Notes: a model not told the origin generated them from the letters alone. A DNA stretch of 6,627 bases from RGIG5612 sp964579345 (GCA_964579345.1 CAZOHB010000145.1:1-6627); one strand, 5' to 3'. Shown: positions 1 through 6,627, counted from the first letter of the stretch. Program-made: numbers and translations.

Positions 1-50
1 AGAAGATTTCAATACTTTGCTTTCGACTGTGCAGTTCAACGCTTAGTGTG
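1..50. other. Short non-coding stretch after smsB
   Basis: These 50 bases follow the smsB stop codon. I see no gene, no GC-rich hairpin with a T-run and therefore no intrinsic terminator. The only structure is an imperfect dyad at 22-39 (TTCGACTG and CAGTTCAA arms, six of eight matching, separated by 2 nt). The transcription unit may continue beyond the window edge. Confidence 0.5.
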
Positions 51-935
51 TTATGTAAGTCCGAGCGTCATCAGCTTGATCAGCTGTTCTCCTGCGATCC
101 TTCCGATCGCCGCCTCATGGATCAGTGCTGCGTCAAGATCATTCGCTACGATCTCCGGACTTGCAGAGATCTTCGCATTGTCCATAATGATCGCATCGCA
201 TTCCGTATGGCTTGCGCATTTTGCGTTTCCGATAATATTTGCCTTAAAGGTCTGCGTGGAATCATCCTTCGCAACTGCACGGCTGATCAGATCGCAGGTC
301 GAATCCAGTCCGTTCATCTCTACATCAAAGATCGCGTCTGCATGCTGCTTTCCGTGCGTCATCAGTTTATCCCTTACGACAAGCTTCGCACCTTCGCCTT
401 TCAGGACGGCTTTGGTGTCGCGGACCGTGTGGTCGATGCCCTTGATCTGGGTCGTTTCCATTTCCATGTAGCCGCCTTCTTCGATCTCCACCACCGTCGT
501 CGGATTCATGACATTGTCACCGACCGCGTCCGGATCGTTTTCTCCGTAATGCTTCTCGATATATTTTACGCGGGCATTCTTTCCCACATAAAAGGTATGG
601 ATTCCGTCATGCTGGCTGGTCTGGTCTCCGCAGTTGTGGATCCCGCAGCCGGCAACGATCGTAACATCCGCATCTTCACCGATAAAGAAGTCATTATAAA
701 CCATGTCTTTCAGACCGCTTTCGGAAATGATGACCGGAATATGTACGCTCTCATTTTTGGTTCCCGGTTTGATGATAATATCGATGCCCGGTTTATCTTC
801 TTTTGTTACGATATCAATATTGGCCGTGGTTGCTCTTCCGCCTAACTGGCCGTTGCTTCGGATGTTATAAGCTCCTTCCGGAACTTCATGAATATCCGCA
901 ACCGTAGCTAACAGATCTTTTTGAATCTTATCCAT
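51..935 (-). CDS. smsB: SufB/SufD-like Fe-S cluster assembly scaffold, minimal (SmsB) type
   Basis: This 294-residue protein belongs to the SufB/SufD family. It would form the scaffold on which [Fe-S] clusters are built in the cytoplasm, driven by the ATPase encoded just upstream. It is much shorter than SufB (about 480 residues) or SufD (about 420) and consists of little more than the beta-helix core and the C-terminal segment, as in the two-gene SUF-like minimal system (SmsCB) known from archaea and anaerobic bacteria. Visible landmarks are a Cys/His-rich stretch at residues 97-113 (C97, H100, C102, H109, H113), the segment KYIEKHYGE at 124-132, C214, a CASHTEC segment (C240, H243, C246), and the C-terminal HEAAIGRI at 273-280, which matches the HEA..SKI signature of SufB. 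By my hand alignment, the position of the E. coli SufB catalytic Cys405 is not a cysteine. The ATG has a good ribosome binding site, and the gap to smsC is 48 nt. The family is confident; the SmsB subtype is slightly less so. Confidence 0.88.
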   Translation of the reverse strand: MDKIQKDLLATVADIHEVPEGAYNIRSNGQLGGRATTANIDIVTKEDKPGIDIIIKPGTKNESVHIPVIISESGLKDMVYNDFFIGEDADVTIVAGCGIHNCGDQTSQHDGIHTFYVGKNARVKYIEKHYGENDPDAVGDNVMNPTTVVEIEEGGYMEMETTQIKGIDHTVRDTKAVLKGEGAKLVVRDKLMTHGKQHADAIFDVEMNGLDSTCDLISRAVAKDDSTQTFKANIIGNAKCASHTECDAIIMDNAKISASPEIVANDLDAALIHEAAIGRIAGEQLIKLMTLGLT

Positions 936-940
936 TCTGT

Positions 941-954
941 CTTCCTGTCTTCCT
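941..954 (-). promoter_or_regulatory. Tandem ribosome-binding-site-like motifs before smsB
   Basis: AGGAAG occurs twice in a row with an 8-nt period (949-954 and 941-946). The nearer copy is 5 nt from the smsB ATG at 935 and is the likely ribosome binding site. The second copy is 13 nt away and probably too far to act at this start. Confidence 0.55.
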
Positions 955-983
955 TTTATGATTCTGATCCGGATGCAGTGTTT

Positions 984-1703
984 TTACTGATAAAACCTGC
1001 AGCCTTCCGTTCCTTTCAGCAGTTCCGGCAGGATCGCATCTTTTTTGTCAAAAGCAGCGATCTCTCCGTTTCGTAAAACAACGATCTCATCTGCAATATC
1101 CAGGATCCGCTCCTGATGGGAAATGATCAGGATACTGCGTTCTCTGTCTTCTCTCATCTTCTCAAACACCTTGATCAGATTCGTAAAGCTCCAGAGATCG
1201 ATTCCCGCTTCCGGCTCATCCAGAACACTGAGTTTTGTATTTCTTGCGATCAGCTGGGCGATCTCGATACGTTTCAGTTCACCGCCGCTTAACGAAGCGT
1301 CCACTTCCCTCTCGATATAATCCCTTGCACAGAGACCGACTTCACTCAGATACGCGCAGGCCTGTGCGGTGCTGATATCTTTTCCTGCTGCCAGGCGGAT
1401 CAGGTCTTTGACCTTGATTCCCTTAAAACGCACTGGCTGCTGGAACGCGAAACTGATGCCAGCCTTTGCACGTTCCGTCACAGACATGTGTGTAATGTCC
1501 TGGCCGTCAAAAAGGATCTGTCCTTCCGTCGGTTCGAAGATTCCAACGATCAGCTTTGCCAGGGTGGACTTTCCTCCGCCGTTCGGTCCGGTGATCGCTA
1601 TGAATTTCTGATCATCGATCTTCAGACTGATGTTCCTTACGATTTCTTTATCTTTATCATTTTCATCTTTCACATTCAGTGAAACATTTTTCAGTTCTAA
1701 CAT
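984..1703 (-). CDS. smsC: SufC/SmsC-type ABC ATPase for Fe-S cluster assembly
   Basis: This is a soluble ABC-type ATPase of 239 residues, close to the usual SufC length of about 250, with no membrane segment. It would bind the scaffold encoded directly downstream and use ATP hydrolysis to reshape it during [Fe-S] cluster assembly. All ATPase motifs are visible: Walker A GPNGGGKST at 39-47, Q-loop FAFQQP at 85-90, ABC signature LSGGELKR at 138-145, Walker B and D-loop VLDEPEAGIDL at 160-170 (D162, E163), and the switch histidine H196 in LIISHQER. The DEPEAGIDLWSF stretch and the scaffold-gene neighbour distinguish it from transporter ATPases, since no permease gene is present. A charged insert (KDENDKDKE, residues 12-20) precedes the first core strand. 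The ATG at 1703 is supported by AGGAGG 4 nt upstream. It lies 51 nt after the S66 peptidase gene. A generic annotation would be sufC; smsC reflects pairing with a single short scaffold. Confidence 0.9.
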   Translation of the reverse strand: MLELKNVSLNVKDENDKDKEIVRNISLKIDDQKFIAITGPNGGGKSTLAKLIVGIFEPTEGQILFDGQDITHMSVTERAKAGISFAFQQPVRFKGIKVKDLIRLAAGKDISTAQACAYLSEVGLCARDYIEREVDASLSGGELKRIEIAQLIARNTKLSVLDEPEAGIDLWSFTNLIKVFEKMREDRERSILIISHQERILDIADEIVVLRNGEIAAFDKKDAILPELLKGTEGCRFYQ

Positions 1704-1707
1704 GCTG

Positions 1708-1713
1708 CCTCCT
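1708..1713 (-). promoter_or_regulatory. Ribosome binding site of smsC, in a small hairpin
   Basis: A perfect AGGAGG lies only 4 nt from the smsC ATG, which is a short spacing. It is flanked by inverted arms GCTGC (1714-1718) and GCAGC (1704-1708), so most of it would sit in the 5-nt loop of a hairpin ending directly at the start codon. The site supports the start at 1703; whether the hairpin matters is open. Confidence 0.7.
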
Positions 1714-1754
1714 GCAGCCGCCGATTCATCTGCGGCAATTATTTTTCCGATTTT

Positions 1755-2786
1755 TTAGATATAGGTCACACGGCCGGAACCGTCTGCAAAAGCTTCCACT
1801 TTCGCCATCGCGCCATTGATCATAACAAGCTGCGGTCCTTTGTGTCCGATATCCGCATCGAGGATCACCGGAACATTCAGATCCGCAAGACGCTCTTTGA
1901 TGACTTCTTCATACTCCGGATGAATCGTTCCTTCAAAGCTTTCATTGCGATAGAACATCGGGCGTCCGAAGATAAATCCCTTCGCGTAATCAAACCATCC
2001 CATCTGGCGCATCTTCCAGAGACCCTGCATCATCTGCTCGCATCCGAGATCGAAACTTTCGAGATACCAGATGATTCCGTCTTCTTTATATTTCTCAATA
2101 AACTGTTTCGTGCCGTCAAACGGTGTACCCGCAATATCAAGAATCGAGTCCATGCATCCGCCGAGGAGTCTTCCCTGCATGCAGATCGGAGACTGTCCGC
2201 AGGCGATCTTCCATTCAACATCTTTATCCGCACGGTAGCCTTCCAGACCTGTTACGTGCTCTGAGAAACCATCCTGATAGGAGCTGAAGCTGAGCTGTAC
2301 TTTTGCGAACCCTTTCAGAACATCCAGGCCGCGCATTACGCTCTCATCCCAGGGCTCCATACCGAAGTCCGAGAAATTGCAGCCATAAGCGGTCGCGATG
2401 TCCCCTACCGTTGTCAGATAGTAAAGGATCGAAGTATTATCTGAATATCCCTGAACCCATTTCGGATGTTTTTTAAACAATTCCAGATCCACATACGGAA
2501 GCATCTCATAAAGGTATTCGCCGCCTCCTGCTGAGATGATCGCCGTTACCTTTTCTTCGCGGACAAGCGCATTAAATTCGAACGCCTTCTCTTCTCCGCT
2601 GCAGCTGCGGCCGTATTCGTCCGGATCCGCAAATACATTATTGGTAAACACAGCGCCGAAACCATGCTTTGCCATTTTGTTTGCGCCGTGGTTGAATCGA
2701 TACTGTTCTACCGGATCATTTACAGGATGGCTCATCGCCGTAACACCGATCCAGTCACCGTCTTTCAGATATTCAGGAATGATCAT
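1755..2786 (-). CDS. S66-family LD-carboxypeptidase (LdcA/MccF-like)
   Basis: This 343-residue serine peptidase of MEROPS family S66 has no signal peptide, so it is probably cytoplasmic. Known members cleave the L-Lys/DAP to D-Ala bond of recycled muropeptides (LdcA), or hydrolyse microcin C7 (MccF). The expected catalytic triad is visible: nucleophile S115 in GYSDNTS (113-119), general base pair E243 in WYLESFDLG (240-248) and H315 in DIGHKGPQL (312-320). Other family landmarks are the N-terminal GDWIGVTAMS (10-19), SAGGGE (85-90) and the RLLGGCMDSI stretch (206-215). The length is somewhat above the roughly 300 residues of classical LdcA and closer to MccF-like members, so the substrate cannot be assigned from sequence alone and no gene symbol is given. 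It sits 51 nt downstream of addA and 51 nt upstream of smsC on the same strand, so it is probably co-transcribed. Its function has no obvious connection to DNA repair or Fe-S assembly. Confidence 0.9.
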   Translation of the reverse strand: MIIPEYLKDGDWIGVTAMSHPVNDPVEQYRFNHGANKMAKHGFGAVFTNNVFADPDEYGRSCSGEEKAFEFNALVREEKVTAIISAGGGEYLYEMLPYVDLELFKKHPKWVQGYSDNTSILYYLTTVGDIATAYGCNFSDFGMEPWDESVMRGLDVLKGFAKVQLSFSSYQDGFSEHVTGLEGYRADKDVEWKIACGQSPICMQGRLLGGCMDSILDIAGTPFDGTKQFIEKYKEDGIIWYLESFDLGCEQMMQGLWKMRQMGWFDYAKGFIFGRPMFYRNESFEGTIHPEYEEVIKERLADLNVPVILDADIGHKGPQLVMINGAMAKVEAFADGSGRVTYI

Positions 2787-2792
2787 AACATT

Positions 2793-2798
2793 CTCCCT
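2793..2798 (-). promoter_or_regulatory. Ribosome binding site of the S66 peptidase gene
   Basis: AGGGAG is placed 6 nt before the ATG at 2786. An ATG 3 nt closer to the ribosome binding site (2789-2791) is out of frame and stops after two codons, so the start at 2786 is the supported one. Confidence 0.65.
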
Positions 2799-2834
2799 TC
2801 AATAAATACTTTCGAACTATTCAGCGTGCTATCT

Positions 2835-2864
2835 ATTTTAACAGAAAACCCCCGTAGAATTCAA
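2835..2864 (-). promoter_or_regulatory. Candidate sigma-A-type promoter at the end of addA
   Basis: TTGAAT (2859-2864, four of six matches to TTGACA), an 18-nt spacer and TAAAAT (2835-2840, five of six matches to TATAAT) lie across the last codons and stop codon of addA. Transcription would begin near 2828, about 40 nt before the S66 peptidase ATG. If real, it would let the peptidase, smsC and smsB be expressed without addAB. The match is moderate and AT-rich stretches give such matches by chance, so it is only a candidate. Confidence 0.3.
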
Positions 2865-5800
2865 CGGTAAATAGATTTCCCTGTCAAGTTCCACCGAGTA
2901 CAGAATTTTCTCCCGGACCGGAAGTCCGGTCGCTGCCACGATGGCTTTTTCATAGGCATCCTGCTGTCCGTGATAACTGTCGATATAATACTGCTCCTCG
3001 CTGTTCCGGTCCGTTTTATAATCGACCAGGACGATGCCTTTTCCGCTTCCGTCCTCTACCGTAAAGAGAGCATCAATAATTCCCTGCAGCAAGCCTTCCG
3101 GATTCCCGTCGATCTCCGCCGCCATAACAAACTGCTGCTCTCTCAGGAGTGTCCCGGAAAGAGCGGCTCTCCGCATCCGTCCGCCGATGTCTGAAAGCAG
3201 GAACTTCACGATCTTCTCCGGATCGATCATCTCCGCCGCTTCGTCCGTCAGATGTCCGGATCCGACCAGCATCAGGATCTGCTGCCGTACCTGCTCTGCG
3301 AGATGTTCCGGATCCGGGCCGGATTCCAGGCAGTTTTCCACAGCCGCATAATCCAGCTTTTCAAACAGCTTATGGTATGCATTGCCCCGCTCTGCGCCTT
3401 TGTTTTCGCCGAAGCTTCTGCTCTTTTTAAATGAGGACGGCTCCGTTTCCCCATCCCGGTTTGTCTCGTGCTGCTCTAACTGTGAAGCAGTTACTTTAAC
3501 ATTTGTCCTGGTTGCGGACAAAAACGGATAGGAATATGCATAGATTCCCGCAAGCTCTTCCAGTTCTTCTTTCGAAACCGCCTCTCCGGCAGAAAGGATC
3601 TCCCCGATCTGCCTCCGGAGTTCTTCATCCGAGAAGATCTCAAAGGCACGCTCCAGCTCCACTTCTTCCGGATCCAGGATCTCCCAGCTGAAGATTTCCT
3701 TCTTCTCTTCCTCTGTGGCACATTTCATGGCATCGCCAAGCAGGAAGAGATAGCTGAGGTCCTTGCGGATATCCGCTGCATCCGGAAGCAGCCTGATCTC
3801 TGAACTCTCCCAGGCTTTCCGCCGGCTTTTCATCGTTCCGCTCGCACCGGTAATGATCAGCTTTTCCTTTGCACGGCTCATGGCAACATAAAGCAGGCGG
3901 ATCTCTTCGGCAAGAAGTTCCCGCTTCCGTTTCGCGCCGATCGTTTCCATCAGCAGCGTTTTCTTTTTCAGTTTCTTTTCCACATCCCTGCATTCGATTC
4001 CGAGCCCCAGTTCATTGTCCAGATAGATCGGACCGTTTCGTTCCAGATCAGCGATCTGTCTGCCGCCGTCTGCGAGGATCACGACAGGAAATTCCAGTCC
4101 CTTGGATTTATGGATCGTCATCATATGTACGGCATCCGTACCTTCTGTATCCGGTGCCTGACCGAAATCCATTTCCGCTTTCTGCATCTGTTCGATGTAA
4201 CGGATAAAGTTGAACAGGCCGCTGTAGGAACCTTTGGAAAACTGTTCCGCCATCGTTTTCAGAAAGTCCAGATTGGCCTTTCTTCCCTCACCGTAAGTCA
4301 TTGCAGAACAGAAACAATAAAGGCCGGATTCTTCCAGGATCTCATCTGCAAGCTGAAGCATGCCTGTCTCTTCCGCCCGTTTTCTCCAGTGTTCCAGTTT
4401 CAGAAGGAAACGGGAAAGCCGGTCTGCTCCTTCCGCATCCGGAAGCTGTGCATAATCGCGGCACGCATCATATAAGCGGAAGACCGCATCACTGCTGTTT
4501 AATTTGATCTTTGCAAGAATGTTTGCATTCAATCCCGCGACAGGACTCAAAAGCACGGCTGCCAGCGGAATATCCTGATACGGATTATCTGTGATCTTGA
4601 ACAGATCCAACGCAAGCCGGATCTCAAAGGCCGAGAAAAAGCCTTTGTTGGAAGCTTTTTCCACCGGGATCCTCCGGTCTGTCAGCATTTTTTCCAGAGC
4701 CGGCTGATTTGCCTTTCGTGTCAGGATCGCAATATCGGAATACCTTGCCCTGCGAAGGCCGTCCGGCGCATCTTCCGCACGCACATAGTAGTCAGATACA
4801 ATTTCCTCGATCTTTTTCGCGATTTCATAAGCTTCTGCCGTTCTTCCATCCTTACCGCCGGCATTGACAAAGATCACTTCCGGGATGACCTGTTCAGCAG
4901 CAGCCGGCTGCGGGAACTGTGCCCCGGCAATCATCTGATTTTCATCCTGATAATTGATCCCTCCGACTTCCGGAAGCATGATCTTTTCAAACACATAATT
5001 GATAAAATGAACGGTTTCCCGGCGGCTTCGATAGTTTTCGCCGAGAATGATCCGCTTTCCGCTTTCCAATCCATCGGCATAAAGATTGTACTTTTCAATG
5101 AAAAGATCCGGACACGCCATACGGAACCCGTAAATACTCTGTTTTACATCGCCGACCATAAACACGTTCGGTCTTCCGAAGCGCGCCGAAGACAGCGCTT
5201 CGATCAGCGCATCCTGGAGCCGGTTCGTATCCTGATACTCATCCACGATGATCTCGCGCGTAACTTTCGAGATCGCATCAGCCGCTTCCGTACAGACCAT
5301 CTGTCCGCGTGCATCCCGGAGGATCGCGCCATCCTCATTTTTCCGGACCAGCACATCCAATGCAAAATGGGCGACATCGCCGAAGTCTGCGATCTGGCGG
5401 ATCCGCTTTTCTGCCGCCAGTTTCTGTGTATACTCCAGCGTCAGATCCACGATCGTCTGCGCAGCCTTTGCGCATTTTCCCATATCCTGATACATCTCTT
5501 CGTAGCTCTGGTAAAAATATTTCTCGTTCAGTTCTACGAGTGTCTTTTTGATCTGTGCATACAGGTTTTTGGCGAGCTCTTTCAGTTCATCAGAAACTAC
5601 ATCACCCTTCGCTGCTCTCGGAAGCGACTTCCAGTTTTCGAGAATCGAACGGATCTGGTAAGCCTGAAAATCAAAACTCTGTCCGAATAATTGTTCCAGT
5701 TCCGAAAGTACGCGCAGGAAGTTGTCCCGATAGGAAGCCGGTCCGAAGTCAAGCTCGCAGAGTTCGATTCCGGTCTCGCATTGCTGCAGTAAGCCCTGCT

Positions 5801-6488
5801 CTTCCGCAATGATGATCGCCTTGAGTTCGTCGTGCCATCGGTTTTCCAACGGATCCTCCGCATTGCCGAGCGAATCCGCATGGATATAAGGGCCGATCGA
5901 CCGGCGCATCCAGTTTTCCGGTTCCGGATGGCTCTGGGAGAACCGGTACATCGTCAGGATGATCTCTTCCAGGCCGGCATCGTCTTTATCCGTATAGTAT
6001 TGAACCAGATCCAGAAATTCTTCGGTCGGATCTGCATAATGACTTTCAATCAGCGCTTTCAGCGTATCCTGCATCAAAAGCCGGATTTCTGCTTCGTCAG
6101 CAATCCGGAAACCGGGGTCGATATCCACCAGCTGAAAATGTTCTTTCACGATATCCATACAGAGTGCGTCGATCGTGCAGATCTTTGCGCTGAAGACTTT
6201 CATCATCTGTCTGCGCAGATGCTCTCTGACGGTTTCCGAAAGCGACTCGTCTTTCAGGGCTTTCCGGATACGGCTGTAAATCTTCTCTTTCATGTTGGCC
6301 GCCGCCGCTCTTGTAAACGTGATGATGATCAGCGTATCGATATCGACCTGCTCGGATATGATCATGCGCAGCACACGTTCCACAAGTACCGTAGTCTTTC
6401 CCGACCCGGCACCGGCGCTGACCAGTATATTTGCTCCCTCTTCATGAATGGCGGAGACTTGTGCCTTATTCGGCTTGAATTCTGCCAT
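2838..6488 (-). CDS. addA: ATP-dependent helicase/nuclease subunit A (AddA)
   Basis: AddA is the motor and 3'-strand nuclease subunit of the AddAB complex, which resects double-strand breaks to start RecA-dependent repair in Firmicutes. At 1216 residues it is full length (B. subtilis AddA is about 1230). SF1A helicase motifs appear in order: Q-motif glutamine Q10, Walker A SAGAGSGKTT (24-33), motif Ia ITFTRAAAANMKEKI (56-70), DExx box VDEYQDT (415-421), motif III MVGDVKQSIYGFR (444-456), motif IV ENYRS (484-488), motif V TIHKSKGLEFP (791-801) and motif VI LLYVAMSRAKEKL (865-877). The C-terminal RecB-type nuclease has H1039 in RGNAYH, D1139 in QGIIDALF, D1156 and K1158 in LVDYKTD, and the trailing Q1175/Y1179 pair, so it should be catalytically active. 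Motif Ia has Asn65 where family members usually have Glu. The ATG is preceded by GGAGG at 9 nt, and the start lies inside the end of addB. Confidence 0.97.
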   Translation of the reverse strand: MAEFKPNKAQVSAIHEEGANILVSAGAGSGKTTVLVERVLRMIISEQVDIDTLIIITFTRAAAANMKEKIYSRIRKALKDESLSETVREHLRRQMMKVFSAKICTIDALCMDIVKEHFQLVDIDPGFRIADEAEIRLLMQDTLKALIESHYADPTEEFLDLVQYYTDKDDAGLEEIILTMYRFSQSHPEPENWMRRSIGPYIHADSLGNAEDPLENRWHDELKAIIIAEEQGLLQQCETGIELCELDFGPASYRDNFLRVLSELEQLFGQSFDFQAYQIRSILENWKSLPRAAKGDVVSDELKELAKNLYAQIKKTLVELNEKYFYQSYEEMYQDMGKCAKAAQTIVDLTLEYTQKLAAEKRIRQIADFGDVAHFALDVLVRKNEDGAILRDARGQMVCTEAADAISKVTREIIVDEYQDTNRLQDALIEALSSARFGRPNVFMVGDVKQSIYGFRMACPDLFIEKYNLYADGLESGKRIILGENYRSRRETVHFINYVFEKIMLPEVGGINYQDENQMIAGAQFPQPAAAEQVIPEVIFVNAGGKDGRTAEAYEIAKKIEEIVSDYYVRAEDAPDGLRRARYSDIAILTRKANQPALEKMLTDRRIPVEKASNKGFFSAFEIRLALDLFKITDNPYQDIPLAAVLLSPVAGLNANILAKIKLNSSDAVFRLYDACRDYAQLPDAEGADRLSRFLLKLEHWRKRAEETGMLQLADEILEESGLYCFCSAMTYGEGRKANLDFLKTMAEQFSKGSYSGLFNFIRYIEQMQKAEMDFGQAPDTEGTDAVHMMTIHKSKGLEFPVVILADGGRQIADLERNGPIYLDNELGLGIECRDVEKKLKKKTLLMETIGAKRKRELLAEEIRLLYVAMSRAKEKLIITGASGTMKSRRKAWESSEIRLLPDAADIRKDLSYLFLLGDAMKCATEEEKKEIFSWEILDPEEVELERAFEIFSDEELRRQIGEILSAGEAVSKEELEELAGIYAYSYPFLSATRTNVKVTASQLEQHETNRDGETEPSSFKKSRSFGENKGAERGNAYHKLFEKLDYAAVENCLESGPDPEHLAEQVRQQILMLVGSGHLTDEAAEMIDPEKIVKFLLSDIGGRMRRAALSGTLLREQQFVMAAEIDGNPEGLLQGIIDALFTVEDGSGKGIVLVDYKTDRNSEEQYYIDSYHGQQDAYEKAIVAATGLPVREKILYSVELDREIYLPLNSTGVFC

Positions 6489-6627
6489 AGATCTCTGCCT
6501 CCATTTCTTCTTTCGTCAATATTGTCTTTTCCTTCCAGTCGGTACCGAATCTTCCTGCCTCAAACTTACAGAGGCCGGAATAGATGCAAGGCCAAGATCC
6601 GTGAAGTTGCAAGCTAAAATACGGCTC
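6466..6627 (-). CDS. addB: AddB C-terminal end (partial, cut by the window edge)
   Basis: The last 53 codons of an open reading frame run in from the right edge and end with TAA inside addA, overlapping it by 23 nt in another frame. The position directly upstream of addA, the overlap, and a C-terminal segment with PCIYSGLCKFE followed by RFGTDWK resemble the C-terminus of AddB, the inactive-helicase/nuclease partner of AddA. There, three cysteines spaced C-x2-C-x5-C, together with a distant N-terminal one, hold a [4Fe-4S] cluster in B. subtilis AddB. Here only the C-x5-C pair is present; the position of the first cysteine reads as Ser (codon TCT at 6595-6597). A charged, probably helical tail (KEKTILTKEEMEAEIYGRI) closes the protein. 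Identification rests on a short tail and on gene order, so it is less certain than the other genes. Confidence 0.65.
   Translation of the reverse strand, partial: EPYFSLQLHGSWPCIYSGLCKFEAGRFGTDWKEKTILTKEEMEAEIYGRIQAE
6498..6502 (-). promoter_or_regulatory. Ribosome binding site of addA
   Basis: GGAGG lies 9 nt before the addA ATG and falls inside the last codons of the upstream addB frame. This supports the chosen addA start and suggests translational coupling between the two subunits. Confidence 0.75.

Noticed and set aside
22..39. Imperfect dyad after the smsB stop, considered as a terminator or operator
   Set aside because: Only six of eight positions match, the central gap is 2 nt and no T-run follows, so it cannot be supported as an intrinsic terminator. 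A regulator site cannot be shown from one copy.
48..845. Plus-strand open frame of 265 codons opposite smsB
   Set aside because: It mirrors a clearly conserved Fe-S scaffold gene codon for codon, has no recognisable protein family, and no ribosome binding site that I could see. It is an antisense shadow.
984..1703. ABC transporter ATPase as an alternative identity for smsC
   Set aside because: No permease or binding-protein gene is adjacent, the next gene is a SufB/SufD-family scaffold, and the DEPEAGIDLW segment fits the SufC type.
1742..1775. Promoter-like GTGACC, 17 nt, AAAAAT upstream of smsC
   Set aside because: Both hexamers match the consensus at only four of six positions, and the region is A-rich, so chance is the better explanation.
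5007..5690. Plus-strand open frame of 227 codons opposite the middle of addA
   Set aside because: It lies wholly inside addA over the DExx box and motif III, and its translation has no recognisable domain.
5832..6617. Plus-strand open frame of 261 codons opposite the addA start and addB end
   Set aside because: The opposite strand carries the AddA Walker A and motif Ia, so this frame is a by-product of addA codon usage. The translation shows no known family.

Overview
The window is about 6.6 kb of tightly packed minus-strand coding sequence with moderate GC content. It contains four complete genes and the 3' end of a fifth, all in one direction, read from high to low coordinates: addB (partial), addA, an S66-family LD-carboxypeptidase, an ABC ATPase of the SufC/SmsC type, and a short SufB/SufD-like scaffold (SmsB type). 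An AddAB rather than RecBCD recombination nuclease, a two-gene minimal SUF machinery (ATPase plus one short scaffold) and strong GGAGG-type ribosome binding sites all suggest an anaerobic Gram-positive organism of the class Clostridia. A Lachnospiraceae-like or neighbouring family is a guess. No RNA gene, mobile element, CRISPR array or long repeat is visible.

Layout: 6466-6627 holds the last 53 codons of addB, which overlap the addA start by 23 nt. 2838-6488 is addA, a full-length UvrD-type helicase with a C-terminal RecB-type nuclease whose motifs are all present. After 51 nt comes the S66 peptidase (1755-2786). After another 51 nt comes smsC (984-1703), and after 48 nt smsB (51-935). Positions 1-50 are non-coding as far as can be seen. 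No stretch over 300 bases lacks a gene, and no convincing terminator separates the genes, so a single long transcription unit is plausible. A weak promoter-like sequence at the end of addA could start a shorter transcript covering the peptidase and the Fe-S genes.

How the genes work together: AddA and AddB form the double-strand-break resection helicase-nuclease. Firmicute AddB carries a structural [4Fe-4S] cluster. SmsC and SmsB form an ATP-driven Fe-S cluster assembly complex. A possible link is that the same operon supplies the cluster that AddB needs, but this is inference. The peptidase, which would recycle cell-wall peptides in the cytoplasm, has no obvious link to either.

I found no strong case for a new system. 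The points most worth a second look are the Fe-S/AddAB linkage, an apparent Cys-to-Ser change in the AddB cluster motif, the lack of the usual SufB catalytic cysteine in the scaffold, and two mutually exclusive small stems at the smsC ribosome binding site.
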